A stretch of DNA of 58,663 bases from an uncultured Siphonobacter sp. (GTDB lineage: Bacteria; Bacteroidota; Bacteroidia; Cytophagales; Spirosomataceae): NCBI GenBank assembly GCA_913774715.1, contig CAJYHS010000236.1:1-58663 (forward strand), written 5' to 3'. The translations under genes and the position numbers were made by a program. Within the stretch, counting starts at the first letter, position 1. Every line of letters starts with the position of its first letter. Shown here one piece after another: positions 8,680 to 17,281 of the stretch. Under the pieces are notes generated by a model. The model was not told the DNA's origin and ran no database searches. It saw only the letters and a program-made list of their open reading frames with translations.

Positions 8680-11043
8680 ATGAATCGTATTATCCAAACA
8701 ATAGCTGTTCTAGGCAGTAGTGATTTAAGTATACAGATCGCTTTTCAGGTAGCCAATGCTGGAAAAGAAGTGCTCTTACTGGGCTCAGCCCCAACAGACA
8801 TCAGCCCCTCCGAACGTAGTACATTTGTCAAAGAAGCTCTGCTGCGAGCCAGTAAGTCGAAGCCGCATCCGCTCTATTCCCGCGGTTTCATCAATCGGGT
8901 AACTCCTGGGAATCTGGAGGATGACCTCCCGAAGATTCAGGATTGCGACTGGATTATTGAAGCGGTTGAAGAAAAGCTGGAAACAAAGAATACTATTCTT
9001 GAGCAAGTAGACACGCATCGAAAACCGGGAAGTATCATCAGTTCAGCTACGCAGGCATTTCCTACTCAATGGTTAGCACAAGGACGGAGTCAAGATTTTC
9101 AAAAGCATTTCTGCGGTACTCATTTCTTCCAGCCGGCTCGTTATGTAAAGTTACTGGAGATCATTCCAACGGCAGAAACGAAACCGGAAGTCATAGAATC
9201 GCTGAGGCATTTTGCTGATTTTCAATTAGGGAAAACGGTTGTTCAGGCCAAAGACACACCCGCGTTTATCGCCAATCGGATTGGGATTTATTCTCTCCTA
9301 CAAAACATTAGGGCAACTGAAGAGCTAGGCTTGTCCATCGAAGAGGTTGATCTATTAACCGCTGCACCGCTGGGAAGACCTAAGTCAGGTACCTTCCGAA
9401 TGGCTGATACGTTTGGCATTCATACGTTAGCCTATGCTGCTCAGGGGTTAACTCAGGCATTACCTAATGATGAAGCCCGAAGTGGATTTCAGCTTCCGAC
9501 TATTCTTCAGACTTTAATCCAGAACAAATGGTTCGGTGACTCAACGAGTCAGGGCTTTTATAAGAAAGAGAAAAATGAAAAAGGTTCTTCGGTTATACTG
9601 GCTTTAGACCTTCATTCGCTAGAATATCAGCCTGTTCAAAAACGGAAGTTACCCGTGCTGGAGGCCATCAAAAAGGCTCCTAGTCTGGAAGCCCGCCTGT
9701 CGGTTTTATGGAAGGAAGAGGGAAAAATCGGTGCCTTTTACCGGAAGATCTTGGCCGAAAATCTGGCTTATGTGAGTCACCGCATTCCCGAAATCGCCGA
9801 TAGCTTATATCAAATTGATGAGGCCGTTAAGGCGGCTTTTGACTGGCAATACGGCTGGTTTGAGTTATGGGAATCAATTGGGATTCAGAACGGTATTGAG
9901 CTTATCGAAAGTCATGGTAAAAAACCAGCCGACTGGGTGTATGAAATGGCACAGTCAGGAAAAGGCCGTTTTTATACCCTTGAACATACGAAACGTTACT
10001 ATTACGACAATACTTCACAATCGTATCAACTGATTCCCGGTCAGGAAGGGATCATTATCCTGGATTATTTACGGAATAATAAAGAAGTATGGAGTAATGC
10101 GGAGGCTCACATCTGGGATTTGGGCGAGGGTGTTATTGGGCTGGAGGCTCATTCCAAAATGAATACCTTCGGTTTGCCTTTAATGGATGCTCTGGAATAC
10201 GCAATTACGCTGGCCGAGCAAAACCACCGCGGATTAGTCATTGGTAACGATTCGACCGAAGCGTTTTCGGCGGGAGTTAACCTTGGATTATTATTCGTAT
10301 ATGCTTCCCAGCAAAAATGGGACGAGGTGAACCAAATGATCGCCCGTTTTCAGCAAACCATGATGCGGGTGCGTTACTCGGCCATTCCCGTAGTAGTAGC
10401 TCCGCATACGCTGGCTTTAGGCGGTGGCTGCGAAATCAGCCTGCACGCGGATCAGCTGGTTGCGGCAGCGGAGACATATATGGGTTTGGTCGAAGTGGGA
10501 GTAGGTTTAATCCCCGCGGGGGGAGGGACGAAAGAAATGGCCCTTCGCTGTTCGGATTTATACCAGCAGGGCGATGAAAATGCTTTGCAACGGGCCTTCA
10601 CTACCATTGCTACGGCTAGGGTTTCTGGCTCAGCTCAGGAAGCCCTGGAAATGAATTTTCTGCGTCCTGGAGACCAGATTGTACTGAATCGGTCCCGACT
10701 GATTGCCGAAGCCCGGAACGCTGTAGTGAAGCTGTCTGACCAAGGATATACGCAAGCAGCACTCCGAACCGATATTCAGGTAATGGGGAAAGCCGGTATT
10801 ACTGCTTTTGAAAGCGGTATTGCTCAGATGCGGGCGGCTAATTTTATCAGTGCTCACGATCAGTTAATTCTGCAAAAGCTAGCCTACGTAATTTCTGGAG
10901 GTCTTTTAGATCAACCTCAACAGGTTTCTGAGCAATATTTACTTGATTTGGAACGGGAGGCTTTCTTAAGTTTAAGTGGTGAGCTCAAAACTATGGAGCG
11001 AATTCAACATGTATTAACGGGAGGCAAAGGTCTGCGTAATTAA
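8680..11043 (+). CDS. FadN-type 3-hydroxyacyl-CoA dehydrogenase/enoyl-CoA hydratase, dehydrogenase half degenerate
   Basis: The 787-residue protein has the domain order and length of Bacillus FadN: N-terminal NAD-binding and 3HCDH domains (about 5-300), a linker, then an enoyl-CoA hydratase domain (about 470-660). The hydratase half looks intact: FSAGVNLG oxyanion region, LGGGCEISLHAD and GLVEVGVGLIP with both glutamates. The dehydrogenase half does not. The GxGxxG loop reads G12-S-S14-D-L-S17, the acidic residue after strand 2 is G35, the usual SNTS is SATQ (122-125), and HFFNP is HFFQP (148-152). The H148/E160 dyad remains. NAD+ binding may be lost. It is the third gene of the MarR-led operon, and no thiolase or acyl-CoA dehydrogenase follows. 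Confidence 0.85.
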   Translation: MNRIIQTIAVLGSSDLSIQIAFQVANAGKEVLLLGSAPTDISPSERSTFVKEALLRASKSKPHPLYSRGFINRVTPGNLEDDLPKIQDCDWIIEAVEEKLETKNTILEQVDTHRKPGSIISSATQAFPTQWLAQGRSQDFQKHFCGTHFFQPARYVKLLEIIPTAETKPEVIESLRHFADFQLGKTVVQAKDTPAFIANRIGIYSLLQNIRATEELGLSIEEVDLLTAAPLGRPKSGTFRMADTFGIHTLAYAAQGLTQALPNDEARSGFQLPTILQTLIQNKWFGDSTSQGFYKKEKNEKGSSVILALDLHSLEYQPVQKRKLPVLEAIKKAPSLEARLSVLWKEEGKIGAFYRKILAENLAYVSHRIPEIADSLYQIDEAVKAAFDWQYGWFELWESIGIQNGIELIESHGKKPADWVYEMAQSGKGRFYTLEHTKRYYYDNTSQSYQLIPGQEGIIILDYLRNNKEVWSNAEAHIWDLGEGVIGLEAHSKMNTFGLPLMDALEYAITLAEQNHRGLVIGNDSTEAFSAGVNLGLLFVYASQQKWDEVNQMIARFQQTMMRVRYSAIPVVVAPHTLALGGGCEISLHADQLVAAAETYMGLVEVGVGLIPAGGGTKEMALRCSDLYQQGDENALQRAFTTIATARVSGSAQEALEMNFLRPGDQIVLNRSRLIAEARNAVVKLSDQGYTQAALRTDIQVMGKAGITAFESGIAQMRAANFISAHDQLILQKLAYVISGGLLDQPQQVSEQYLLDLEREAFLSLSGELKTMERIQHVLTGGKGLRN

Positions 11044-11065
11044 AATACAAGATGAAAAGTATAGA

Positions 11066-11105
11066 AACAGGTTCTTGATCTGATCAAGAACCTGTTCGCT
11101 TTTAT
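11066..11105 (+). terminator. Terminator of the MarR-FadN-like operon
   Basis: AACAGGTTCTTGATC (11066-11080) is repeated inverted at 11082-11096, a perfect 15-bp arm, then CGCTTTTAT. The T-tract is short. Confidence 0.7.
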
Positions 11106-11276
11106 AGACAATTTTGCCAGATGTTGCGGAATTTTTTCCTCCTTTGGTTAACTAAGCATCAGCGAGACTGGGTAGTTAATAGGATTTTAATGAGTCAGGT
11201 ATGAAATTTTTAAGAGTTTTTAAGAATTCAAATTTTTCAACCTGAGAGACTAACTCTTAATTAATTGCTACACACG

Positions 11277-11861
11277 ATGAAAAAGGTAACTATGTTATGC
11301 ATGCTGGCTGCTAGTGCCATTGCATTCCAGGCTTGTGAAAATAAATCAAATACGGAGAAAGCTTCCGAAGAACAGGCTGATGCCTCTATGGATCAGGCTG
11401 AAAATATGAACGATAGTCTGCAAACAGTAGATAGCAAAGATGCTGATTTTGCTATGAAAGCGGCTAGCGGTGGTATGTTTGAAGTAGAAGCTGGTAAACT
11501 AGCCGAGCAGAAAGCAACCAATCCTAAAGTAAAAGAATTCGCAGCAATGATGGTTAAAGATCATGGCAAAGCTAATGATGAACTGATGTCCATTGCTTCA
11601 ACGAAAGGCATTGTACTTCCTCCACAAATGGGTGAAGATCACCAGGAAAAATACAATGAGCTAAGCAAACTTTCAGGCAAAGAATTCGATAAGAAATATG
11701 TAAGCCTGATGGTGGATGATCACGAAATGGACGATAAGGAATTCAGCAATGCGGCTACGGATTGCAAGGATATGCAATTGAAAGAATTTGCTACTAAAAC
11801 TTCAGGCGTAGTAAAACAACACCTGAACCATGCGAAGCAAATTAAAGACAGTATGAAGTAA
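11277..11861 (+). CDS. DUF4142 domain lipoprotein
   Basis: The product is 194 residues from the ATG at 11277; a TTG 12 bases earlier gives a longer frame but a worse signal peptide. MKKVTMLCMLAASAIAFQAC is a lipoprotein signal with lipidated C20. A short Asn/Ser/Glu/Gln linker leads into a DUF4142 four-helix bundle: MKAASGGMFEVEAGKLAEQKATNP, VKEFAAMMVKDHGKA and FDKKYVSLMVDDH are its helices (each given in part). DUF4142 resembles ferritin-like bundles, and members are often stress-induced and envelope-located. The metal ligands of true ferritins are not obvious. The gene stands alone. Confidence 0.85.
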   Translation: MKKVTMLCMLAASAIAFQACENKSNTEKASEEQADASMDQAENMNDSLQTVDSKDADFAMKAASGGMFEVEAGKLAEQKATNPKVKEFAAMMVKDHGKANDELMSIASTKGIVLPPQMGEDHQEKYNELSKLSGKEFDKKYVSLMVDDHEMDDKEFSNAATDCKDMQLKEFATKTSGVVKQHLNHAKQIKDSMK

Positions 11862-11879
11862 TCTCCTCAACGTCTAAAG

Positions 11880-11924
11880 ACATAAGAAAAGCCTCTGGAA
11901 ATATTCCAGAGGCTTTTCTTATGT
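11880..11924. terminator. Bidirectional terminator, 21-bp perfect stem
   Basis: Bases 11880-11900 and 11904-11924 are perfect inverted repeats around an ATA loop, with A/T-rich outer ends. It serves both the DUF4142 gene and the converging AlbA_2 gene. Confidence 0.9.
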
Positions 11925-11927
11925 TAT

Positions 11928-12560
11928 TTATTTCCGTAACGTAAATGTTTTGGGCTGCTGTTTTTCAAGCGTTAGTAACAGACCTTCGCGGCTGCATTGC
12001 TGCAATAATTTATCCGCTCGATACTCAGACATATTCACTAACTGAGCGAATTGTTTCGCTGAAATCTGGGAATGTTTCTGAAGATACGTAAGCAGGCGTT
12101 TAACGTTATGTTGCTGAAGTAATTCAGGAGAAATTTCACCCTGTTCCTGTAACCACTTACCCATTTGCTTACTGGCAGGAACCGATCGGTCCCGAGCCCG
12201 AACGTATACCTGCCACTGTCCCTGATGATCTTTAGCCTGATGTGGCTTATCTTCACTTTCATCGATACGGGCAATTAAAACACGGCGTTCGTGGTGCTCA
12301 ACGGTTTGGTAACGCACTAAGACTCCCGGCTGGACAAATAAATCAGAGGCAGCTTCGAGCTGCTGAACAATGTCTTTCTCTGATTCGATTCCTTTTACCG
12401 AGCGGTCATCGTTAACTCCGATTACCAGCCAGCCCCCAGAAGTATTAGCAAAAGCCGCCAGTGTTTTAGCGATGCGGCCGGGTGCTTCAATGGTACGTTT
12501 GAATTCAAGGGTTGAGCCTTCCGATTGGCTCAGTAAATCAGTGAGAGCAGGAAATAGCAT
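11928..12560 (-). CDS. AlbA_2 (Schlafen-type) DNA/RNA-binding domain protein
   Basis: This 210-residue protein begins with an AlbA_2 domain: SEGSTLEFKRT, then LAAFANTSGGWLVIGVNDD and VKGIE, followed by a strand-rich segment with RVLIARIDESEDKPHQ and YVRARDRSVPAS (about residues 12-135). The C-terminal part, around 145-210, looks like a winged helix (SAKQFAQLVNMSEYRADKLL). Such proteins are common in Bacteroidota, usually annotated as putative DNA-binding or ATP-binding proteins with no proven role. It lies downstream of xerD on the same strand with a 160-bp gap, so co-transcription is possible but not shown. Confidence 0.8.
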   Translation of the reverse strand: MLFPALTDLLSQSEGSTLEFKRTIEAPGRIAKTLAAFANTSGGWLVIGVNDDRSVKGIESEKDIVQQLEAASDLFVQPGVLVRYQTVEHHERRVLIARIDESEDKPHQAKDHQGQWQVYVRARDRSVPASKQMGKWLQEQGEISPELLQQHNVKRLLTYLQKHSQISAKQFAQLVNMSEYRADKLLQQCSREGLLLTLEKQQPKTFTLRK

Positions 12561-12720
12561 TCAGTAGAATACGGGGTTTAGTATGAATTAATGGTATAAC
12601 GATTAGCCCAGGGCTTCGGTTCAGAAAATGGATTTCTGAATTTTTCGTCTGAGGGAATCTACTTCTTTTCTTTATAAAAAACAAGTGTGAAAAAGGCAGA
12701 TATAAACGGTTAAAAGTTCA

Positions 12721-13626
12721 TTAACGCCCACGAGGGTGATATTCCGTGATGACGGTCTTCAGATAATCCCGATCCAGGTGAGTATAGATTTCGGTAGTAG
12801 TAATGGATTCATGGCCTAGCATTTCCTGCACGGCTCGTAAATCCGCTCCTCCTTCAATCAAATGAGTCGCAAAGCTATGGCGGAAGGTGTGCGGAGAAAT
12901 GTTTTTCTCCAGGCCAATTTTTGCGGCCAGATCTTTGATAATTAAAAAGATCATGATTCGGGTCAGGCTTTTGCCTCGGCGATTTAAAAAGAGCATGTCC
13001 TCCGAACCCTTCTGAATGTCCAGATGGCGGCGGATTTCCTCTATGTAAATCTGCGTATATTTGACTGCGTCGCGACCGACGGGTATAAGTCGGGTCTTGC
13101 CGCCTTTCCCAAACACGCGAATGAAACCGATGTCGAAATAAAGCTCACTCACTCGCAGGTCGGTTAACTCCGAAACCCGCAGCCCGCAGCCGTATAAAAT
13201 TTCGAGAATCGCCCGGTTACGGGTACCTTCCGGGGTAGAAAGATCAATAGCCGCCAGTAACTTTTCTATTTCCGGAAAACTCAAGGTATCAGGTAACTTA
13301 CGGCCTAACTTAGGCGATTCAATTAGAGCAGCCGGATCGGTAGGAATGAGCTGTTCCAGTAGCATAAACTTGAAAAAAGCCTTTATTCCCGATAGTATGC
13401 GGGCTTGGGACGTTGAGGCGATTCCTAATTCGCCGATATAATATAAAAAATCAAGTAAATGAACGTCGGTTACCGACTCCGGTGAAAGTTTCTCCAAACC
13501 AGATAGTTGCAGGTACTGAATAAACTTTTGTGCGTCGTGTAAATAGGCTTCAATCGAATGTTCAGAAAGAGACCTTTCGAGCGTCAGATAAGATTTGAAG
13601 TTTTTAAGATAGCTTTGCCAAAGCAT
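12721..13626 (-). CDS. xerD: Site-specific tyrosine recombinase XerD
   Basis: XerD acts with XerC or alone at dif to resolve chromosome dimers at division. The protein has 301 residues, the normal length. Residues 1-90 form the SAM-like N-terminal core-binding domain (YLTLERSLSEHSIEAYLHD). The catalytic domain shows LYGCGLRVSEL with the first Arg (about residue 150), a Lys in the beta-hairpin GKGGKTRLIP, HTFRHSFATHL with His and Arg (about 247), LGHESITTTEIYTH with His and Tyr (about 270-283). All five catalytic positions are present. There is no sign of a mobile element around it, so it is the housekeeping recombinase, divergent from aroQ. Confidence 0.92.
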   Translation of the reverse strand: MLWQSYLKNFKSYLTLERSLSEHSIEAYLHDAQKFIQYLQLSGLEKLSPESVTDVHLLDFLYYIGELGIASTSQARILSGIKAFFKFMLLEQLIPTDPAALIESPKLGRKLPDTLSFPEIEKLLAAIDLSTPEGTRNRAILEILYGCGLRVSELTDLRVSELYFDIGFIRVFGKGGKTRLIPVGRDAVKYTQIYIEEIRRHLDIQKGSEDMLFLNRRGKSLTRIMIFLIIKDLAAKIGLEKNISPHTFRHSFATHLIEGGADLRAVQEMLGHESITTTEIYTHLDRDYLKTVITEYHPRGR

Positions 13627-13763
13627 TGATGAACCAGTATTTCCTAAAGGGTTGTATGTATGATGAAATGAGAGGTGTATTACTTAATTTATTCATTTTT
13701 TGCACCTAACATTTTTAAATATAACACCGGAAAGAGGGGTTTGACTCCAAACAAAAAGAAAAG

Positions 13764-14180
13764 GTGAAACGCATCCTGATTATCAACGGCCCTAATTTGA
13801 ATTTACTCGGACGGAGAGAACCTGAAGTATACGGTTCGCAGACATTCGAAGATTATTTTGCTACGTTGCTGCCCCAATTTCCGGAAGTGCAACTGGAATA
13901 TTTTCAATCCAATCACGAAGGGGCTTTATTGGATAAAATTCACGAAGTCGGCTTTTCGTACGAAGGTATCATTCTGAATGCTGGAGCTTATACGCATACG
14001 AGCGTTGCTTTAGCCGATGCGATTTCCGGCGTGAAAACTCCCGTGATTGAGGTACATATTTCAAATGTTCACGCTCGGGAAGCCTTCCGTCATCACAGTT
14101 ATATAAGTCCAAAAGCCGCCGGAATTATCATCGGTTTTGGCTTGAAAGGGTATGAGATGGCGATTCGTTCATTGTTATAA
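13764..14180 (+). CDS. aroQ: 3-dehydroquinate dehydratase, type II
   Basis: This enzyme turns 3-dehydroquinate into 3-dehydroshikimate in the shikimate pathway. At 138 residues it is the small dodecameric type II form. The start is a GTG giving [16 protein letters not shown], exactly where the family starts. [17 protein letters not shown] contains the catalytic Tyr23, the [12 protein letters not shown] segment is near residue 77, and [18 protein letters not shown] (about 98-115) carries the catalytic His. It is followed 52 bp later by a class V aminotransferase gene on the same strand, probably in one operon. Confidence 0.96.
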   Translation: MKRILIINGPNLNLLGRREPEVYGSQTFEDYFATLLPQFPEVQLEYFQSNHEGALLDKIHEVGFSYEGIILNAGAYTHTSVALADAISGVKTPVIEVHISNVHAREAFRHHSYISPKAAGIIIGFGLKGYEMAIRSLL

Positions 14181-14232
14181 AGAAACGTAGAGCTGTGATG
14201 TATTCTCATCTAAGCCATTAGAAAATAGAAAT

Positions 14233-15273
14233 ATGATGCTTTCTTTTTATCCAGGACCATCGAAAGTTTATCCGCAAGTGGCTACCTATTTGCAGGATGC
14301 GTATGAATCGGGCATTTTGAGTGTGAATCACCGGAGTACAGAAGCGATGGAAATGGTGAAAGAAACGTATCAGTTGCTGCACGAGAAACTGGAAATTCCT
14401 TCAGATTATTCCATTGCTTTCGTTTCTTCAGCGACGGAATGCTGGGAAATTATTGCTCAGTCCTTAACTCAAAAGCAGTCCTTACACGCCTATAATGGGG
14501 CTTTTGGACAAAAATGGGCGGAGTACGCAGAGAAGTTAGGAATCGAAGTGCTGCATCAGCCCTTTGACCTGAATGAGGAATGTGAGTTAGATCAGGATGC
14601 CGAAGTTATTTGCCTGACTCAGAATGAAACCTCAAACGGAACGCAGATTCGGAATTCCACGCTTCAGCATATACGTAAGCAGAATACAGGGTTAATCGCT
14701 TTAGATGCTACCTCGTCAATGGCTGGCGTGTCATTTGACTGGACCTTAGGAGACGTCTGGTGTGCATCAGTACAAAAATGCTTTGGCTTACCCGCTGGGT
14801 TGGGGGTTATGATTTATAGTCCGAGAGCATTGAAACGGGCAGAAGAGTTGAATGAGCGAAATCATTACAATAGCTTGTTGTTTATTCACGAAAATGCGGC
14901 GAAATTTCAAACACACTATACGCCTAATGTGCTGAATATCTATCTTTTGAAGCGGATATTGGAGCATATTCCCATGTTGTCTGAAGTGGCTAAACATCTG
15001 GAAGAGCGGGCCCGGATGATGACTCAGTTTTTAACTCAGGAAACATCATGGAAAGTTTTGGCGGAAAATGCACTCATTCAGTCGGATACAGTCCTGGCTA
15101 TTTCGGGGGATCTGGAAATGATCAAGCAAATCAAAGCGAACGCTAAATCCCACGGTATTACGCTTGGCAATGGCTACGGAAAATGGAAAGATACTACTTT
15201 TAGAATTGCTAATTTTCCAGCTTTGACCGACAATGAATTCTCTATATTAAAGCATTTCATTATTCATAACTAA
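14233..15273 (+). CDS. Class V PLP-dependent aminotransferase, SerC-like fold
   Basis: The 346-residue protein opens with FYPGPSKVYPQV and contains SVNHRSTEAMEMVKETYQ, both typical of phosphoserine/alanine-glyoxylate aminotransferases. The PLP lysine is in ASVQKCFGLPAGLGV (about residue 183), preceded by DATSSMAGVSFDW with the PLP-ring aspartate. It is close to SerC, but Bacteroidota often have a separate, longer serC, so I leave the symbol blank. Its substrate is likely serine phosphate, alanine or a related amino donor. Position after aroQ and before marC suggests co-transcription without giving a pathway. Start could be ATG 14233 or 14236. Confidence 0.85.
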   Translation: MMLSFYPGPSKVYPQVATYLQDAYESGILSVNHRSTEAMEMVKETYQLLHEKLEIPSDYSIAFVSSATECWEIIAQSLTQKQSLHAYNGAFGQKWAEYAEKLGIEVLHQPFDLNEECELDQDAEVICLTQNETSNGTQIRNSTLQHIRKQNTGLIALDATSSMAGVSFDWTLGDVWCASVQKCFGLPAGLGVMIYSPRALKRAEELNERNHYNSLLFIHENAAKFQTHYTPNVLNIYLLKRILEHIPMLSEVAKHLEERARMMTQFLTQETSWKVLAENALIQSDTVLAISGDLEMIKQIKANAKSHGITLGNGYGKWKDTTFRIANFPALTDNEFSILKHFIIHN

Positions 15274-15302
15274 TCGCTGTCGCAGCCAGAAAAATTCCGG
15301 AT

Positions 15303-15875
15303 ATGAAGTTTAATTTTAAAGAAGTATTATCGGTAACGTTAGTATTATTTTCGGTTATTGATATTCTTGGAGCAATCCCAATCGTGTTGGATATCCGAAA
15401 GAAAATTGGAGATATTCATGCCGCAACAACTACACTGGTTTCGGGCGGTATAATGATTGCTTTTTTATACATCGGGACTTCTATTCTTAAATTATTTGGC
15501 GTAGATGTTCAGTCGTTCGCCGTAGCGGGGGCTCTGATTATATTTTTGATTGGGTTGGAGATGACATTAGGCCGTAGTATTTTTAAAAGTACGGATATTC
15601 AGCCACGAGCCGCTTCGATTGTTCCTTTGGCTTTTCCCATTATTGCCGGAGCCGGAACTATGACAACTATTCTTTCCTTGAAAGCCCAATATCAGGAGAT
15701 TAATATTCTGGTTGGAATTTTTGTTAACCTGGCCTTAATTTATCTGGTTTTAAAATCATCCTCCTGGATTGAAAAGAAAATTGGCCCTGCCGGAACGGGA
15801 ATTCTGGAGAAAATATTTGGGGTTATTCTTTTGGCTATTGCTATTAAATTATTCCGAAGTAATCTTGGTATTTAA
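15303..15875 (+). CDS. MarC family integral membrane protein
   Basis: The product has 190 residues and six hydrophobic segments. The family signature regions are visible: VLFSVIDILGAIPIVLDI in TM1, then SFAVAGALIIFLIGLEM and, after a loop, AFPIIAGAGTMTTILSL. MarC (UPF0056) proteins are inner-membrane proteins once linked to multiple antibiotic resistance; that link was later questioned, and transport function is unproven. It follows the aminotransferase by 29 bp, so the two are probably co-transcribed, and is closed by a shared terminator. Confidence 0.9.
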   Translation: MKFNFKEVLSVTLVLFSVIDILGAIPIVLDIRKKIGDIHAATTTLVSGGIMIAFLYIGTSILKLFGVDVQSFAVAGALIIFLIGLEMTLGRSIFKSTDIQPRAASIVPLAFPIIAGAGTMTTILSLKAQYQEINILVGIFVNLALIYLVLKSSSWIEKKIGPAGTGILEKIFGVILLAIAIKLFRSNLGI

Positions 15876-15880
15876 TACAT

Positions 15881-15914
15881 AAGAAGGCGGTCTGGATTTT
15901 CAGGCCGCCTTCTT
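15881..15914. terminator. Bidirectional terminator between marC and the outer-membrane barrel gene
   Basis: AAGAAGGCGGTCTG pairs with CAGGCCGCCTTCTT (14 bp, one G-U) around GATTTT. It serves both converging genes. Confidence 0.88.
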
Positions 15915-15932
15915 ATTAGGATTAGTAAAAAC

Positions 15933-17147
15933 TTATCGGCCCGGATAAAAACGGAGAGATAAAGAAGTAGTACTCAATTGATAGGTAGGATCAATCTCAA
16001 AACTAAACTTGGTATCAGTAGTAGTCGTGCCTGACTGTTTTAATTCGGTTTTACTTGCTGAAAATCCTTTTAAGTTAAGGGTACCAACCATAGCTGCAAT
16101 AGCCCATTTAGTAGTTAATTGATACTGAATGCCAGGGCGTATGGTTGGTTGAGCTGAATACGTTTGATTCGTACTTAGGTTCGTTGCATCCGTCGTTTCA
16201 GTGAAGTTATAAGCCAGTGCAAGGCCGCTATTAACAAACGTGCTCCACTTGCCAGCAATAGGCCAGTAATACTCTAGAAAAGGTCTGACATTAACTCCCC
16301 AGGAATTGAAAACATTTTCCGATGAAGAATTAGCTGTAGCGTAACTCCCGGCTACTCCGATGCCGACCAGCTTTCGCGGCGTAACAAATTTTCCTCCCGA
16401 AAAGCCTAACCCGATTCCGGTAGTATTGGCTAAGGTATAGGAGGTATGAAGGCCCGAAATATCTGCTGACAGATAACCCGTTCCTACTTCATAAAGCGAC
16501 TGCTGGGGTGCTTCTTCAAAAGCCGAGCTACTGGAGCCAAAATAGTGAGCTAATCCAATTTTGAAAGAACTAACACCAAAGGACCCGTTGAGTTGTACTT
16601 GGGTGAGTGCTTTTTCTCCATTCTGTCGAGCGTGAGTAACGTTCAAGCCTGCCAGGTTAGCCGTGGCTTCCCAGGCCCAGTTTTTCCTGTAAAAATAGGT
16701 AAGCCCTAATCCAACGGAAGTCCCGGCACCAAAGGTGTTCAACGTGATTTCACCATCCGTTATGCTGGGTCGGTACGAGGCTCCCAGCGTCCCCTGAGCA
16801 AACACACGTACCCGCTCCGAAGGAGCTATATATCTTCTGATTAAGTAATTAGCTGAAAGAAAAGGGGTTGATGTAGCATAATCAGATTTCAGAATCTGGT
16901 AGTGGTTGTAGCCCAATCCCACATTCCAGCCGTGAGCAACATTATCGCGGATAAACTTACCCCGGCTAAATTCCAGATTAATGTCATACGTACGCTCCCG
17001 GGTAGGTACGGTCAGATCGGAGGCCGTTTTAGTGCCAGAAACGCTCAAATTTCCTGTTAAGCTCAGGAAACGGTTGCCTTCAGATGTTTGAGCAAAAAGG
17101 GGAGTAGACAGACCCAGCCATAGGGTTAGTAAAGGTATTTTTTTCAT
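15933..17147 (-). CDS. Outer-membrane beta-barrel protein, paralogue A
   Basis: This 404-residue protein has a signal peptide (MKKIPLLTLWLGLSTPLFA, cleaved before QTSEG). Alternating hydrophobic/polar strands run throughout, and it ends in TSLSLRFYPGR, with aromatic residues near the C-terminus as in barrels inserted by BAM. It shares segments with the next gene upstream (YFYRKNWAWEA against YFYKNDWSFEA; GKFVTPRKLVGIG against GKFITPTQAKGFG), so the two are tandem duplicates. No plug or enzymatic motif is visible. Function is unknown; a surface or small-pore role is only an inference. Confidence 0.8.
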   Translation of the reverse strand: MKKIPLLTLWLGLSTPLFAQTSEGNRFLSLTGNLSVSGTKTASDLTVPTRERTYDINLEFSRGKFIRDNVAHGWNVGLGYNHYQILKSDYATSTPFLSANYLIRRYIAPSERVRVFAQGTLGASYRPSITDGEITLNTFGAGTSVGLGLTYFYRKNWAWEATANLAGLNVTHARQNGEKALTQVQLNGSFGVSSFKIGLAHYFGSSSSAFEEAPQQSLYEVGTGYLSADISGLHTSYTLANTTGIGLGFSGGKFVTPRKLVGIGVAGSYATANSSSENVFNSWGVNVRPFLEYYWPIAGKWSTFVNSGLALAYNFTETTDATNLSTNQTYSAQPTIRPGIQYQLTTKWAIAAMVGTLNLKGFSASKTELKQSGTTTTDTKFSFEIDPTYQLSTTSLSLRFYPGR

Positions 17148-17232
17148 AAGACAGTACCTTCCATAGGTATAATACGGAAAAAAGACATCTTCAAATGTAT
17201 GTTATTTATGAACAGATATTTACCCCACAAAC

Positions 17233-17258
17233 AAAAAAGGCAGGTAAATCTACCTGCC
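17233..17258 (-). terminator. Terminator between the two barrel genes
   Basis: On the minus strand GGCAGGTA-GATT-TACCTGCC is followed by TTTTTTG. It ends transcription of paralogue B just before paralogue A. Confidence 0.9.
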
Positions 17259-17281
17259 CTGCAATGAAGTGTCTGACTCAA

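Noticed and set aside
12620-12640. TTCAGAAA-ATGGA-TTTCTGAA hairpin between xerD and the AlbA_2 gene
   Set aside because: The T-run is on the plus strand while both genes are on the minus strand, and the stem is AT-rich; likely chance.
12721-13626. Integron or mobile-element integrase
   Set aside because: The protein matches XerD in length and motifs, and no attachment repeat, cargo gene or compositional change surrounds it.
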